Assembly: GCF_016900355.1 (NCBI RefSeq)
Contig: NZ_JACJKA010000013.1
Span: 33,146 to 97,145, forward strand
Length of the DNA stretch: 64,000 nt
Reading direction: 5' to 3'
From: Bacteroides mediterraneensis
GTDB lineage: Bacteria; Bacteroidota; Bacteroidia; Bacteroidales; Bacteroidaceae
The notes below the pieces were generated by a model. That model was given only the letters and a program-made list of their open reading frames with translations. It did no database searches and was not told where the DNA came from. Below, piece after piece: positions 37,227-45,448 of the stretch (position 1 is its first letter; every line of letters begins with the position of its first letter). The position numbers and the translations under genes were made by a program.

Positions 37227-38261
37227 TCATTTCTTGGAAAGTCTTCGCAAAATATGCTGGTTAAGCATCAGAAGTTGGCGGTGCTTCTGGGCGATGGTCG
37301 AGGTGAAGGGTTGCCGGCCAATGAAGTCCGTGAAATGTTGCAGGATGTTCAGCGGGGGAGAAGGCATTCGCCTGGGGCGAATCGGAGCGATGACTTGAAG
37401 TCCCTGATGGATGATTTCCACTTTCAAGTCTTTTCCTCCCATCGCTGGGTCCCCGTCGAAGTGGAACACCCCTTCTTTTTCCCGGTGAATGATGATGCTC
37501 TTTTCCTTCATCGTCTTGATGCGGCTGTTCTGGTCAAGGGTACGGGTAAACAATTGGATGGAAAGTGAAGGTACATCCAGCACGGTAAACGGTTCCAGGA
37601 TGGTGATGTCCATCATTCCGTCGGTCAATGAGGCTTGCGGGGCAATGTACGCGTTGTTCCCATACTGGGAGGCGTTGGCGCAAGCAATCAGAAAGGCCTT
37701 GTAACGGACGGTGCCCGCTTCATTTTCAATTTCATAAGTTTCCGGCTGGTAGGTAAGGCTTTCATGGAGTGTGTTTTCCAGGTAAGTGAGCAGCCCTCTT
37801 TTCCCGGAATCTGCAAATTTCAGGCTTACGAACGCATCGAATCCCACTCCGCAAGTGCAGAAAAAAGGACGGTTGTCAATTCTTCCGTAATCAATGGTCT
37901 TGACTTTTCCGGCGTTCAATACCTTGATGGCCCCTCTGGGTTCCATGGGAATATGCAGGTGGCGTGCCAGTCCGTTGCCTGACCCACAGGGGATGATTCC
38001 CATGGCCGTATTGGTATGGATAAGCGCACGTCCTATTTCGTTGATGGTTCCGTCTCCGCCGATGGCTACCACGATATCTGTTCCTTCTGCGGCAGCCTGT
38101 GTGGCAATTTCAGAAGCATGTCCGGCGTATTCGGTCTTTCGGATAGAATACTCATACATGGATTGGTCCAGTTCTCGCTCGATAAGTTTTAGAATGAATT
38201 CTTTTCCATGTGTTCCGGAGATAGGGTTTACCACAAAAATGATTCGCTTTTTCGTATCCAT
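37227..38261 (-). CDS. Diacylglycerol/sphingosine kinase-family lipid kinase
   Basis: This 344-residue protein has the DAGK catalytic domain: FVVNPISGTHGK (nucleotide loop, 9-20), VAIGGDGTINEIGRAL (65-80, GGDGT) and IPCGSGNGLARHLHIP (90-105). The C-terminal half is the beta-sandwich found in YegS, DgkB and sphingosine kinases. The family phosphorylates diacylglycerol, sphingoid bases, ceramide or other lipids. Its divergent neighbour is serine palmitoyltransferase, so a sphingoid-base or ceramide substrate is a reasonable inference but is unproven. An exact TAnnTTTG element lies upstream. Confidence 0.85.
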   Translation of the reverse strand: MDTKKRIIFVVNPISGTHGKEFILKLIERELDQSMYEYSIRKTEYAGHASEIATQAAAEGTDIVVAIGGDGTINEIGRALIHTNTAMGIIPCGSGNGLARHLHIPMEPRGAIKVLNAGKVKTIDYGRIDNRPFFCTCGVGFDAFVSLKFADSGKRGLLTYLENTLHESLTYQPETYEIENEAGTVRYKAFLIACANASQYGNNAYIAPQASLTDGMMDITILEPFTVLDVPSLSIQLFTRTLDQNSRIKTMKEKSIIIHREKEGVFHFDGDPAMGGKDLKVEIIHQGLQVIAPIRPRRMPSPPLNILQHFTDFIGRQPFTSTIAQKHRQLLMLNQHILRRLSKK

Positions 38262-38286
38262 AAGCCAGATTTAGATTTTGGGAGTA

Positions 38287-38294
38287 CAAAAATA
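38287..38294 (-). promoter_or_regulatory. Lipid kinase promoter, -7 element
   Basis: Minus-strand TATTTTTG (38294-38287) matches the consensus exactly, 25 bp before the start codon. It is divergent from the serine palmitoyltransferase promoter about 75 bp away. Confidence 0.45.
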
Positions 38295-38361
38295 ATATTA
38301 TCTTTCTATTGGGAGGATGTTTTTGTGGATAATTAAACAGAAAACCAAAATTTTTAGGTGA

Positions 38362-38395
38362 TTTGTGTCTGATTTTGGAGTTTTTTGTATCTTTG
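38362..38395 (+). promoter_or_regulatory. Promoter of serine palmitoyltransferase
   Basis: TTTG (38362-38365), a 22-nt spacer and TATCTTTG (38388-38395) fit the Bacteroidota promoter, spacer slightly long. It leaves a leader of about 80 nt before the ATG at 38483. Confidence 0.6.
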
Positions 38396-38482
38396 CACGT
38401 TCTTAGTAAAAACGTTGTGACGATACGGTTGCAAAGTGATAAAGTTTAACGTAAGCCGGGGTGCTTACCAGATACTTAAAAT

Positions 38483-39670
38483 ATGGGATTATTACAAGAA
38501 AAATTTAGCAAGTTCAGACTGCCTCAGATGTATATGGAAAGAGGCGTATATCCTTATTTCCGTGAAATAGATAGTGCACAAGACACAGAGGTAATGATGA
38601 GTGGGAAGAAGGTGCTGATGTTTGGTTCAAACTCTTATATGGGTCTGACTCACGATCAGCGAATTATTGATGCGGCCATTGCTGCCACCCGCAAATACGG
38701 TACGGGATGTGCAGGTTCCCGTTTGTTGAACGGAACACTTGATATCCACGTACAGTTGGAAAAAGAGTTGGCCGAATTCGTAGGAAAAGATGAAGCACTT
38801 TGTTTCTCCACAGGTTTTACGGTGAATGAAGGAGTGATTCCTCAGTTGGCCGGACGTGGCGATTACATCATTTGTGATGACCGTGACCACGCATCTATCG
38901 TGGACGGACGCCGTCTTTCTTTTGCTACTCAGTTGAAGTACAAGCATAATGACATGGAAGCGCTGGAAAAGGAACTCCAGAAATGCGAACCGGATGCCAT
39001 CAAATTGATTGTGGTGGACAGCGTCTTCTCTATGGAAGGTGATTTGGCCAACTTGCCGGAAATCGTTCGTCTGAAGAAAAAATACAATGCCAGCATTTAT
39101 GTGGATGAAGCTCACGGTCTGGGTGTATTCGGTAAGGAAGGCCGCGGTGTATGCGACCATTTCGGCGTAACGGACGACATCGACCTGATCATGGGTACGT
39201 TCAGTAAGTCATTGGCATCTATCGGTGGTTTCGTAGCTGGTGATAAGGATGTCATCAACTGGTTGCGTCACAATGCCCGTTCTTATATCTTCCAGGCCAG
39301 CAATACTCCGGCCGCTACGGCTGCCGCCAGAGAGGCTATCCGTATCTTCAAGACTGAACCGGAACGTCAGAAACATTTGTGGGAGATTACCAATTACGCC
39401 TTGAAGAGCTTCCGTGACGCTGGATTTGAAATCGGTGACACAGAGAGCCCGATTATCCCGTTGTACGTGCGCGATACGGACAAGACCTTCGAAGTGACCA
39501 AGTTGGCTTTCGATGAAGGTGTCTTCATCAATCCGGTAATCCCGCCGGCCTGTGCACCGCAGGATACACTGGTACGTTTCGCACTGATGGCTACTCATAC
39601 TAAGGAACAGGTGGACTTCGCCATTGAAAAGCTGATTAAGTGCTTCAAACAACTGGATTTATTGAAATAA
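38483..39670 (+). CDS. spt: Serine palmitoyltransferase (sphingolipid synthesis)
   Basis: This 395-residue PLP-dependent alpha-oxoamine synthase condenses serine with an acyl-CoA to 3-ketosphinganine, the first step of sphingolipid synthesis. The PLP lysine is Lys242 in GTFSKSLASIGGF. DEAH (208-211) and His136 in DRDHASIVDG, which stacks on the cofactor, are present. The N-terminus MGLLQEKFSKFRLPQMYMERGVYPYFREI is typical of Bacteroides Spt and unlike Kbl (2-amino-3-ketobutyrate ligase), the closest alternative. A strong promoter precedes it, and a small basic protein gene follows. Confidence 0.9.
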   Translation: MGLLQEKFSKFRLPQMYMERGVYPYFREIDSAQDTEVMMSGKKVLMFGSNSYMGLTHDQRIIDAAIAATRKYGTGCAGSRLLNGTLDIHVQLEKELAEFVGKDEALCFSTGFTVNEGVIPQLAGRGDYIICDDRDHASIVDGRRLSFATQLKYKHNDMEALEKELQKCEPDAIKLIVVDSVFSMEGDLANLPEIVRLKKKYNASIYVDEAHGLGVFGKEGRGVCDHFGVTDDIDLIMGTFSKSLASIGGFVAGDKDVINWLRHNARSYIFQASNTPAATAAAREAIRIFKTEPERQKHLWEITNYALKSFRDAGFEIGDTESPIIPLYVRDTDKTFEVTKLAFDEGVFINPVIPPACAPQDTLVRFALMATHTKEQVDFAIEKLIKCFKQLDLLK

Positions 39671-39720
39671 TAAATTATATAGTTTGACTTTTTAAAGGAC
39701 TTTGAAAGGAGGTTTTTACT

Positions 39721-39834
39721 ATGGGAGCTGCAGGTAATAAAAAACCAAAAGGCATGCATAAAAAACATGCACCGGCTTATCAAGTAGAAGAGGCCATTCA
39801 TGAAAATGACCTGAAAAAAGGAAAAAAGAAATAA
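39721..39834 (+). CDS. Small basic protein, 37 residues, with a strong Shine-Dalgarno sequence
   Basis: The predicted product is MGAAGNKKPKGMHKKHAPAY followed by an acidic patch (QVEEAIHENDL) and the tail KKGKKK. It contains 11 lysines and has no recognisable domain. AAGGAGG (39706-39712) stands 8 nt before the ATG, an unusually perfect Shine-Dalgarno sequence for Bacteroidota. It follows serine palmitoyltransferase by 50 bp and precedes a large hairpin, so it is probably read from the spt promoter. Coding status rests on the start signal and composition; function unknown. Confidence 0.65.
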   Translation: MGAAGNKKPKGMHKKHAPAYQVEEAIHENDLKKGKKK

Positions 39835-39855
39835 ATCGTTTGGCGGTTTATTTTG

Positions 39856-39916
39856 AAAAGGGTTATATTTAGAGTGTCCGATGCTTCGGCAAAGGAAACT
39901 CAAATATAACCCTTTT
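39856..39916 (+). terminator. Large hairpin ending the spt unit
   Basis: A perfect 15-bp stem (39856-39870 with 39902-39916) encloses a 31-nt loop which itself contains CCGA...TCGG. A short T-rich stretch lies at the 3' end of the stem. It would terminate spt and the small basic protein gene, 31 bp before the next gene. Confidence 0.75.
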
Positions 39917-39947
39917 GTTATGCAAGTATGTTTTAACTGAAAATGAT

Positions 39948-40481
39948 ATGATACTGAATGAAAGAGACAGCCGCCATGAGCAAGTATTGCAGGTGGCACA
40001 ACAGATGATGACGGCCGCACGTACGGCCCCCAAAGGGAAAGGCGTGGACATCATTGAAGTGGCAATGGTAACGGAAAGTAATATTCGCATCTTGTCGGAT
40101 ACAATGAAGCAGATGTATGAAGACAATGGTTTTAAATTCTTCTTACGGGATGCTGACAATATCCTTCAGGCAGAATGTATTGTACTGATTGGTACGCATG
40201 AACATCCGCAAGGGTTGAATTGCGGACATTGTGGATACGAAACTTGTGCCAGCCGCAAGGAAGGGGTTCCTTGTGCTATCAATAGTGTAGATGTAGGTAT
40301 TGCCATCGGGTCAGCTTGTTCCGTAGCCGCCGACCATCGGGTGGATACGCGGGTCATGTTCTCGGCCGGTCTGGCGGCCCAGCAACTCGACTGGCTGGAC
40401 GGATGCACCCAGGTGTATGCCATCCCCGTGAGTGCATCTTCCAAGAATCCGTTCTTCGACCGGAAGCCTAAGACAGAATGA
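39948..40481 (+). CDS. DUF2148 ferredoxin-domain protein
   Basis: This protein has 177 residues from ATG 39948 (an upstream TTG at 39915 overlaps the terminator hairpin and was not used). It belongs to the DUF2148 family. A cluster of cysteines (NCGHCGYETCASRKEGVPC) could hold an iron-sulfur cluster, and a later Cys lies in GIAIGSACSVAADHR. Partner and reaction are unknown. Its 3' end overlaps the convergent HAD phosphatase gene by 14 bp. Confidence 0.8.
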   Translation: MILNERDSRHEQVLQVAQQMMTAARTAPKGKGVDIIEVAMVTESNIRILSDTMKQMYEDNGFKFFLRDADNILQAECIVLIGTHEHPQGLNCGHCGYETCASRKEGVPCAINSVDVGIAIGSACSVAADHRVDTRVMFSAGLAAQQLDWLDGCTQVYAIPVSASSKNPFFDRKPKTE

Positions 40482-41277
40482 ATTTTTCTGCGGCATACGC
40501 CACGCCGTCTTCCTCATTCGACAGAGTGATGAAGTCGGCGTTTTCTTTTACCACGTCCTGCGCATTGGCCATAGCGATACCCAGTCCGGCGTATTTGATC
40601 ATGGACAAGTCATTGAACCCGTCGCCGATGGCAATCATTTCTTCGCGCGATACCCTAATCTTTTCCAGCAGGCCCGCGAGTGACAGGGCCTTGTCGATGC
40701 CCTTTGGCACCAGTTCCAGGAAATAAGGCTCGGAGCGGAACACGCCCATGCGGTCTTTCAAATGTTCGTACATTTCTTTCTCCAGTACTGCCAACCGGGT
40801 AGGGTCGCCCACAATCAGGCATTTGGCAATGGGGTGCTTCACGGCCTCCAGGAAGTTGTCTACCTTCTTGATTTTCATTACGTTGAGCAGCGCCTCTTTC
40901 AGCACGTATTCATCGTCGGGCTTTTCGGTCAGCACATATTCCCCGTCGTAGGTCACGATGGCGAAATCGTTTTTCTTGGCGCATTCATACAGGTAGGGAA
41001 GCACCTCCGGGTCGAGGAGGTTCTTGCATATCACTTCCTTGGTCTTCCAGTCGGTGATTTCCCCGCCGTTATAGGCCAGGATGTATCCTTCGTATTTCTG
41101 AAGCTCCAGCTGTTCGGCTAAGGGCACGATGCCGTAGGTGGGCCGTCCGGAAGCCAGTATGATTTTTACTCCTTTTTCCTGCGCTTTGAGCAGTGTTTCA
41201 CGAGTGTGAGGGGTAATTACTTTTTTCGAATTGGTAAGCGTACCGTCGAGGTCTAATGCTAATAGTTTGTATTTCAT
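40468..41277 (-). CDS. Cof-type HAD-superfamily phosphatase
   Basis: This 269-residue sugar-phosphate-phosphatase-like enzyme has motif I LALDLDGTLTNS (Asp9 nucleophile, Asp11), motif II ILASGRPTYG and motif IV AIGDGFNDLSMIKYAGLGIAM with two acidic metal ligands. The large C2B-type cap between motifs II and III (about 80-200) is typical of the Cof/YidA group. Substrate unknown; YidA-type phosphatases act on a range of sugar phosphates. TATTTTTG (41308-41301, minus strand) is an exact -7 element 24 bp upstream. Confidence 0.9.
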   Translation of the reverse strand: MKYKLLALDLDGTLTNSKKVITPHTRETLLKAQEKGVKIILASGRPTYGIVPLAEQLELQKYEGYILAYNGGEITDWKTKEVICKNLLDPEVLPYLYECAKKNDFAIVTYDGEYVLTEKPDDEYVLKEALLNVMKIKKVDNFLEAVKHPIAKCLIVGDPTRLAVLEKEMYEHLKDRMGVFRSEPYFLELVPKGIDKALSLAGLLEKIRVSREEMIAIGDGFNDLSMIKYAGLGIAMANAQDVVKENADFITLSNEEDGVAYAAEKFILS

Positions 41278-41697
41278 AAAATAGTACTGTGAATCGGGTG
41301 CAAAAATACGAAAAAAAGTCTAATGATGGAAATGCGGGAGCGGAAACGTGCACGGGAACAATGGGGGAGAGGGAGGGTGATATCAGGAAGAAAACTCTTT
41401 GTGTGATTGAAAAAGATAAAGACGTAGATTGGGAAACATGAAGCGTATTTCTATGTTTCGCATGGCGGAAACGTAGGTTTTTCCATTGGGAAACGTATGT
41501 TTTCGCGGGCAGGAACGTACGTTCCCCGAAAGCGAAACGTAGAAAATGGAAGGGTGGATGGCGGTATAGATAGGTAGGTTTTGAAGTTATGGATCTGATA
41601 GTCAGCTTGAAGGTGTTTACGGGTCCGATAAATGTGGGCTATTGAGGGAGACCTGTCAATTTTTTTTCGTATCTTTCGCAAGGAAGTTGATAACAGA
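41278..41697. other. 420-bp gap between divergent genes, holding array C
   Basis: It contains the HAD gene promoter (41301-41308), a lone AAACGTGCACGG element (41344-41355), array C (41447-41546) and a TATCTTTC element (41670-41677), the likely -7 element of the MgtC gene with one mismatch. GAAACAT (41433-41439) also pairs with ATGTTTC (41453-41459). No coding frame is convincing. Confidence 0.6.
41447..41546 (+). repeat. Array C: 12-bp palindromic cores at exact 22-bp period
   Basis: Full cores begin at 41469 (AAACGTAGGTTT), 41491 (AAACGTATGTTT) and 41513 (GAACGTACGTTC, extending to a perfect 14-bp palindrome). The flanking half-cores in the same phase are at 41447 (right half CTATGTTT) and 41535 (left half AAACGTA). 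The period is 22 bp throughout. Half-site AAACGTA resembles the AAACGY half-site of arrays A and B, but the two halves directly abut instead of being 4 bp apart. Confidence 0.85.
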
Positions 41698-42375
41698 ATG
41701 TATATGAATATTTACGTGGATTTTTCTTTGAGATTGTTTGTGGCAGGCCTGATGGGGGTACTTATCGGTCTGGAACGAGAATACCGCGCAAAGGAGGCTG
41801 GTTACCGGACCCATTTCCTGGTGGCTTTGGGAAGCGCACTGATGATGATTGTATCGCAATACGGTTTTATGGATGTACTGGAAAAGGATCTGGTGCGGCT
41901 GGACCCGAGCCGGTTGGCGGCACAGGTGGTCAGCGGTATCGGTTTTATCGGAGCGGGTACCATTATTCTCTTGCAGAAGCAGGTGGTCCGTGGGTTGACC
42001 ACGGCGGCAGGGGTGTGGGCCACCGCGGGCATCGGACTGGCCATCGGTGCGGGTATGTATCTGATTGGCATTCTGGCCACACTTCTGGCGCTGGCGGGCT
42101 TGGAGGTGCTCAGCTATTGCTTCAAGAGCGTGGGAATGCGGAATATGATTATTGAATTTACGGCAGGAAATCCGGAAGTTTTGAAGGCTGTGTCGGGCCG
42201 ATTTAGTTCAGATGGCTTTCAGATTGCTTCTTATGAGATGAATAAAGTGTATGAGGATGGACGAGAGTTGTATCGTATCTCAATGGTGATACGGGCCAAA
42301 CGGGCAAATGAAGAAGGATTGTTGCTCATGCTTTTGCATGATTTTCCGGATATTACGGTAAACCGAATCGTGTGA
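41698..42375 (+). CDS. MgtC/SapB-family membrane protein
   Basis: The protein has 225 residues from ATG 41698 (41704 is an equally good start). The N-terminal part has four membrane segments and the family-typical LMGVLIGLEREYRAKEAGYRTHFLVALGSALMMIVSQYG, RLAAQVVSGIGFIGAGTIIL and GLTTAAGVWATAGIGLAIGAGMY. A soluble C-terminal ACT-like domain of about 80 residues follows (MIIEFTAGNPEVLKAV). MgtC proteins aid survival at low magnesium and modulate ATP synthase in Salmonella; here the role is by family only. Confidence 0.9.
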   Translation: MYMNIYVDFSLRLFVAGLMGVLIGLEREYRAKEAGYRTHFLVALGSALMMIVSQYGFMDVLEKDLVRLDPSRLAAQVVSGIGFIGAGTIILLQKQVVRGLTTAAGVWATAGIGLAIGAGMYLIGILATLLALAGLEVLSYCFKSVGMRNMIIEFTAGNPEVLKAVSGRFSSDGFQIASYEMNKVYEDGRELYRISMVIRAKRANEEGLLLMLLHDFPDITVNRIV

Positions 42376-42399
42376 TGCGATTAAAAAAGTGACAGAAAA

Positions 42400-42436
42400 G
42401 GCCATTGAATGTGCAAGTTGGTGGCATTCAATGGCC
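42400..42436. terminator. Bidirectional terminator, mgtC-type and winged-helix genes
   Basis: A perfect 12-bp stem (42400-42411 with 42425-42436) extends outward through imperfect AAAA/TTTT pairing, with T-runs on both strands. It lies between the two convergent genes. Confidence 0.8.
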
Positions 42437-42442
42437 CTTTTG

Positions 42443-42664
42443 TCATCCGATATAGACGTTGACATGTAGGAATAAGCGGTCTTGTTTTTCGTCGATGTCG
42501 AAATCTATTTTGTCTTCGCGTGCCAGCCACCCGATTGCGGCATTTAAATCTCTGTCGGACAATCCGGATTCTTTTTTCAGTCTCTCGTATTCCCAGTGTG
42601 CGTTGTCGGAGAGCAGTTTCCAGATAATGCCGGCATTTGTTCCAATGTGAGCCTTGTCCATCAT
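42443..42664 (-). CDS. Small winged-helix protein (DUF2582)
   Basis: This 73-residue protein, MMDKAHIGTNAGIIWKLLSD..., fits the DUF2582 winged-helix family of Bacteroidota. GIIWKLLSDNAHWEYERLKKESGLSDRDLNAAIGWLAREDKI forms the three-helix core with a likely recognition helix at DLNAAIGWLARED, and the strands of the wing follow (IDFDIDEKQDRLFLHV). It is probably a DNA-binding regulator; target unknown. The start may be Met2. A CGAAGATA element (42706-42713, plus-strand reading) is a one-mismatch -7 candidate. Confidence 0.8.
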   Translation of the reverse strand: MMDKAHIGTNAGIIWKLLSDNAHWEYERLKKESGLSDRDLNAAIGWLAREDKIDFDIDEKQDRLFLHVNVYIG

Positions 42665-42885
42665 AGTTTTTGAATTTAAATTGTTTTATTTGTTTACTGT
42701 CACGGCGAAGATATAAATATTTTGTTGTTACAGCAAGTTTTTTAGTTGTCAAATTTATGTTATGTGTGGCATTTTGTGAACATTTTCGGGGGATTTGGGA
42801 TAGTATTACAGAAATGTGACAACTCTTTCTCGGACGGGGAGGTATTTTTATTCTTCATACCGTATCCTATTCCATTTTTTTCTTA

Positions 42886-42893
42886 TAACTTTG
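42886..42893 (+). promoter_or_regulatory. map promoter, -7 element
   Basis: TAACTTTG matches TAnnTTTG exactly, 22 bp before the map start codon. The -33 region is not recognisable. Confidence 0.45.
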
Positions 42894-42915
42894 CGTCAAG
42901 TAAAAAACGAGAATT

Positions 42916-43770
42916 ATGAGAAGACATAAAATAAACTGGAAAGTTCCTAAAGGAGCGGAGTTGACCGAATTGGACAAGAAGGTGCTGTACTATCAGGACA
43001 GAGGCCATTTGGTTCCTACTCGCCAGTTGATCAAGACTCCGGAGCAGATTGAAGGCATCCGTCGCAGTGGAGTCATCAATACAGGGGTGCTTGATTTGGT
43101 GGAAAAAGAAATCCATGCCGGAATGAGTACGGCGGATATAGACAAGATGGTGTACGAATATACCAAAGATCATGGCGCTATCCCGGCTTGCTTGGGCTAT
43201 GAAGGTTTTCCAAAAAGCTGTTGCACGTCCATCAATGAGGTGGTGTGCCACGGTATCCCGAACGAGGAAGAAATCTTGGAAGAAGGCGATATCATCAATG
43301 TGGATTGTACGACCATTTTGGACGGGTATTATGCGGATGCTTCTCGTATGTTCATTATCGGAAAGACCACTCCACAGAAGGAAAAACTGGTACGTGTGGC
43401 CAAGGAATGCTTGGAAATCGGTATGGAGGCAGCCAAACCCTATAGCTTTGTGGGCGACATCGGCCATGCCATTGAAAAACATGCCAAGAAAAACGGTTTT
43501 TCGGTAGTACGCGACTTATGCGGACACGGAGTAGGACTGGAATTTCATGAGGAACCGGATGTAGAGCACTTCGGTAAGAAAGGTACCGGCATGCTGCTCG
43601 TACCAGGCATGGTATTTACTATCGAGCCGATGATCAACATGGGAACTTGGGAAGTGTTTATTGACGAAGAAGACGGTTGGACCGTAGTGACGGAAGATGA
43701 GCTTCCTTCTGCACAATGGGAACATACTTTCGTGATGACGGAACAAGGTCTTGAAATATTGACGCATTAA
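42916..43770 (+). CDS. map: Methionine aminopeptidase, type I
   Basis: This 284-residue metalloprotease removes the initiator methionine. It has the creatinase/aminopeptidase fold with the dinuclear metal ligands in ID-CTTILDGYYADASRMF, GHGVGLEFHEEPDVEHF and FTIEPMINMG, and the C-terminal Glu in DELPSAQWEHTFVMTE. The first 40 residues (RRHKINWKVPKGAELTELDKKVLYYQDRGHLVPT) form an N-terminal extension without the SH3-like zinc finger seen in some long forms. Start of a plus-strand run with tsaD and cinA. Confidence 0.95.
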   Translation: MRRHKINWKVPKGAELTELDKKVLYYQDRGHLVPTRQLIKTPEQIEGIRRSGVINTGVLDLVEKEIHAGMSTADIDKMVYEYTKDHGAIPACLGYEGFPKSCCTSINEVVCHGIPNEEEILEEGDIINVDCTTILDGYYADASRMFIIGKTTPQKEKLVRVAKECLEIGMEAAKPYSFVGDIGHAIEKHAKKNGFSVVRDLCGHGVGLEFHEEPDVEHFGKKGTGMLLVPGMVFTIEPMINMGTWEVFIDEEDGWTVVTEDELPSAQWEHTFVMTEQGLEILTH

Positions 43771-43800
43771 TATTAATATATTAAGGTATAAAGACATTTT

Positions 43801-44823
43801 ATGAGTACGATAATATTAGGAATTGAATCTTCTTGTGATGATACTTCGGCTGCGGTAATCAAAGACGGCTTTCTGCTGTCCAGTGTAATTGCCAGTCAGG
43901 CAGTACACGAAGCGTATGGGGGCGTAGTTCCCGAACTGGCTTCGCGGGCACATCAGCAGAACATAGTGCCGGTGGTGCATGAGACGTTGAAGCGGGCTGG
44001 GGTGACCAAGGAAGAGCTGAGTGCGGTGGCTTTTACCCGCGGACCGGGACTGATGGGTTCTTTGCTGGTAGGAGTATCATTTGCCAAAGGGTTTGCTCGT
44101 GCACTAGGTATTCCGATGGTGGAAGTGAACCATCTGCAAGGACATGTGATGGCTCATTTCATTAAGGAACCTGATGGCGAGAACGTGCAGCCGAGTTTAC
44201 CTTTCATCTGTCTGTTGGTATCAGGTGGAAATTCACAGATTATCCGTGTGAATGCCTACAATGACATGGAGGTATTGGGACAGACTATCGATGATGCGGC
44301 AGGAGAGGCCATCGACAAATGTTCTAAGGTGATGGGACTGGGCTATCCGGGTGGACCGATTATTGACAAGCTGGCACGCCAGGGTAATCCGAATGCGTAT
44401 ACGTTCAGTAAACCGCATATTCCGGGATACAACTACAGTTTCAGCGGCTTGAAGACCTCTTTCTTGTATTCGCTTAAGGAATGGGTGAAAGAAGATCCGG
44501 ATTTTGTGGAACACCACAAGACTGATTTGGCAGCTTCGCTGGAGAAAACCATCGTAGACATCCTGATGGACAAGCTTCGCAAGGTGGTGAAAGATACAGG
44601 CATCAAGGAAGTAGCTGTGGCCGGCGGGGTATCGGCCAACAACGGACTTCGCAATGCTTTTCGCGAACATGCCAAGAAGTATGGCTGGAACATCTTCATC
44701 CCGAAGTTTGGCTATACCACCGACAATGCGGCCATGATTGCTATTACAGGATATTATAAATTTTTGGACAAGGATTTTTGCACGATAGACAAGCCCGCTT
44801 ATTCACGGGTAACCATTAAGTAA
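43801..44823 (+). CDS. tsaD: tRNA N6-adenosine threonylcarbamoyltransferase TsaD
   Basis: This 340-residue ASKHA-fold enzyme attaches threonylcarbamoyl to A37 of ANN-decoding tRNAs together with TsaB and TsaE. It shows the N-terminal ILGIESSCDDTSAAVI phosphate loop, the metal motif HLQGHVMAH (two His), LVSGGNSQIIRV and GGVSANNGLR. Its partner genes are not in the window. It stands 30 bp after map. Confidence 0.96.
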   Translation: MSTIILGIESSCDDTSAAVIKDGFLLSSVIASQAVHEAYGGVVPELASRAHQQNIVPVVHETLKRAGVTKEELSAVAFTRGPGLMGSLLVGVSFAKGFARALGIPMVEVNHLQGHVMAHFIKEPDGENVQPSLPFICLLVSGGNSQIIRVNAYNDMEVLGQTIDDAAGEAIDKCSKVMGLGYPGGPIIDKLARQGNPNAYTFSKPHIPGYNYSFSGLKTSFLYSLKEWVKEDPDFVEHHKTDLAASLEKTIVDILMDKLRKVVKDTGIKEVAVAGGVSANNGLRNAFREHAKKYGWNIFIPKFGYTTDNAAMIAITGYYKFLDKDFCTIDKPAYSRVTIK

Positions 44824-44843
44824 CAATTTAGAAAAAAGAGATT

Positions 44844-45344
44844 ATGTCAGTAGAAACCAAAACACTAAGTAAGGAGATAAGTGAAATCTTCTGGAGAGAA
44901 GGTTTTACATTGGCTACCGCTGAAAGCTGTACGGCAGGTAATGTGGCAGCCATTATAACTGCTATCCCAGGTAGTTCTCGTTTCTATAAAGGTGGAATTA
45001 TCGCCTATTCAAATGAGGTGAAGGTGAATCACTTGCATGTGAATGCAGAAACATTGGAAAAATATGGGGCTGTAAGTGAAGAAACCGTGGTAGAAATGGT
45101 GAAAGGAGCCATTGAAGCTTTGAATACGGATTATGCTGTAGCCACATCAGGTATTGCAGGACCGGCTGGAGGTACTCCGGAAAAGCCTGTAGGTACTATT
45201 TGGGTGGCTGCCGGCTCGAAAGAAAAGGTGCTCACGGCTATGTTAAGCGAAGACGAAGGTCGTGAGAAAAATATTCAGGCTGCAACGGCCAAAACTCTTC
45301 AATTATTGCTGGATTTGTGTCAAAATCAAGAAAATGAGGAGTAA
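44844..45344 (+). CDS. CinA C-terminal-domain protein (nicotinamide-nucleotide amidase-type)
   Basis: The protein has 166 residues. It contains only the C-terminal CinA domain: FTLATAESCTAGNVAAIITAIPGSSRFYKGGIIAYSNEVK, then AVATSGIAGPAGGTPEKPVGTIWVA. Ser and Lys in AESCTAG and YSNEVK are the family's active-site candidates. In other bacteria this domain is called PncC and deamidates nicotinamide mononucleotide. The N-terminal ADP-ribose pyrophosphatase domain of full CinA is absent. It follows tsaD by 20 bp. Confidence 0.9.
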   Translation: MSVETKTLSKEISEIFWREGFTLATAESCTAGNVAAIITAIPGSSRFYKGGIIAYSNEVKVNHLHVNAETLEKYGAVSEETVVEMVKGAIEALNTDYAVATSGIAGPAGGTPEKPVGTIWVAAGSKEKVLTAMLSEDEGREKNIQAATAKTLQLLLDLCQNQENEE

Positions 45345-45367
45345 AAGTGCAATTTATTGGTGAAAGA

Positions 45368-45399
45368 TTTGCTTATATAAAATAAAATCACTTACTTTG
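45368..45399 (+). promoter_or_regulatory. Promoter of the rpmB-rpmG operon
   Basis: TTTG (45368-45371), a 20-nt spacer and TTACTTTG (45392-45399), one mismatch to TAnnTTTG, give an ideal geometry 50 bp before rpmB. Confidence 0.6.
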
Positions 45400-45448
45400 C
45401 ACTCCGTTTGAGAGAACCATGGAATAAAACTATAAAAACTAGATAGAA

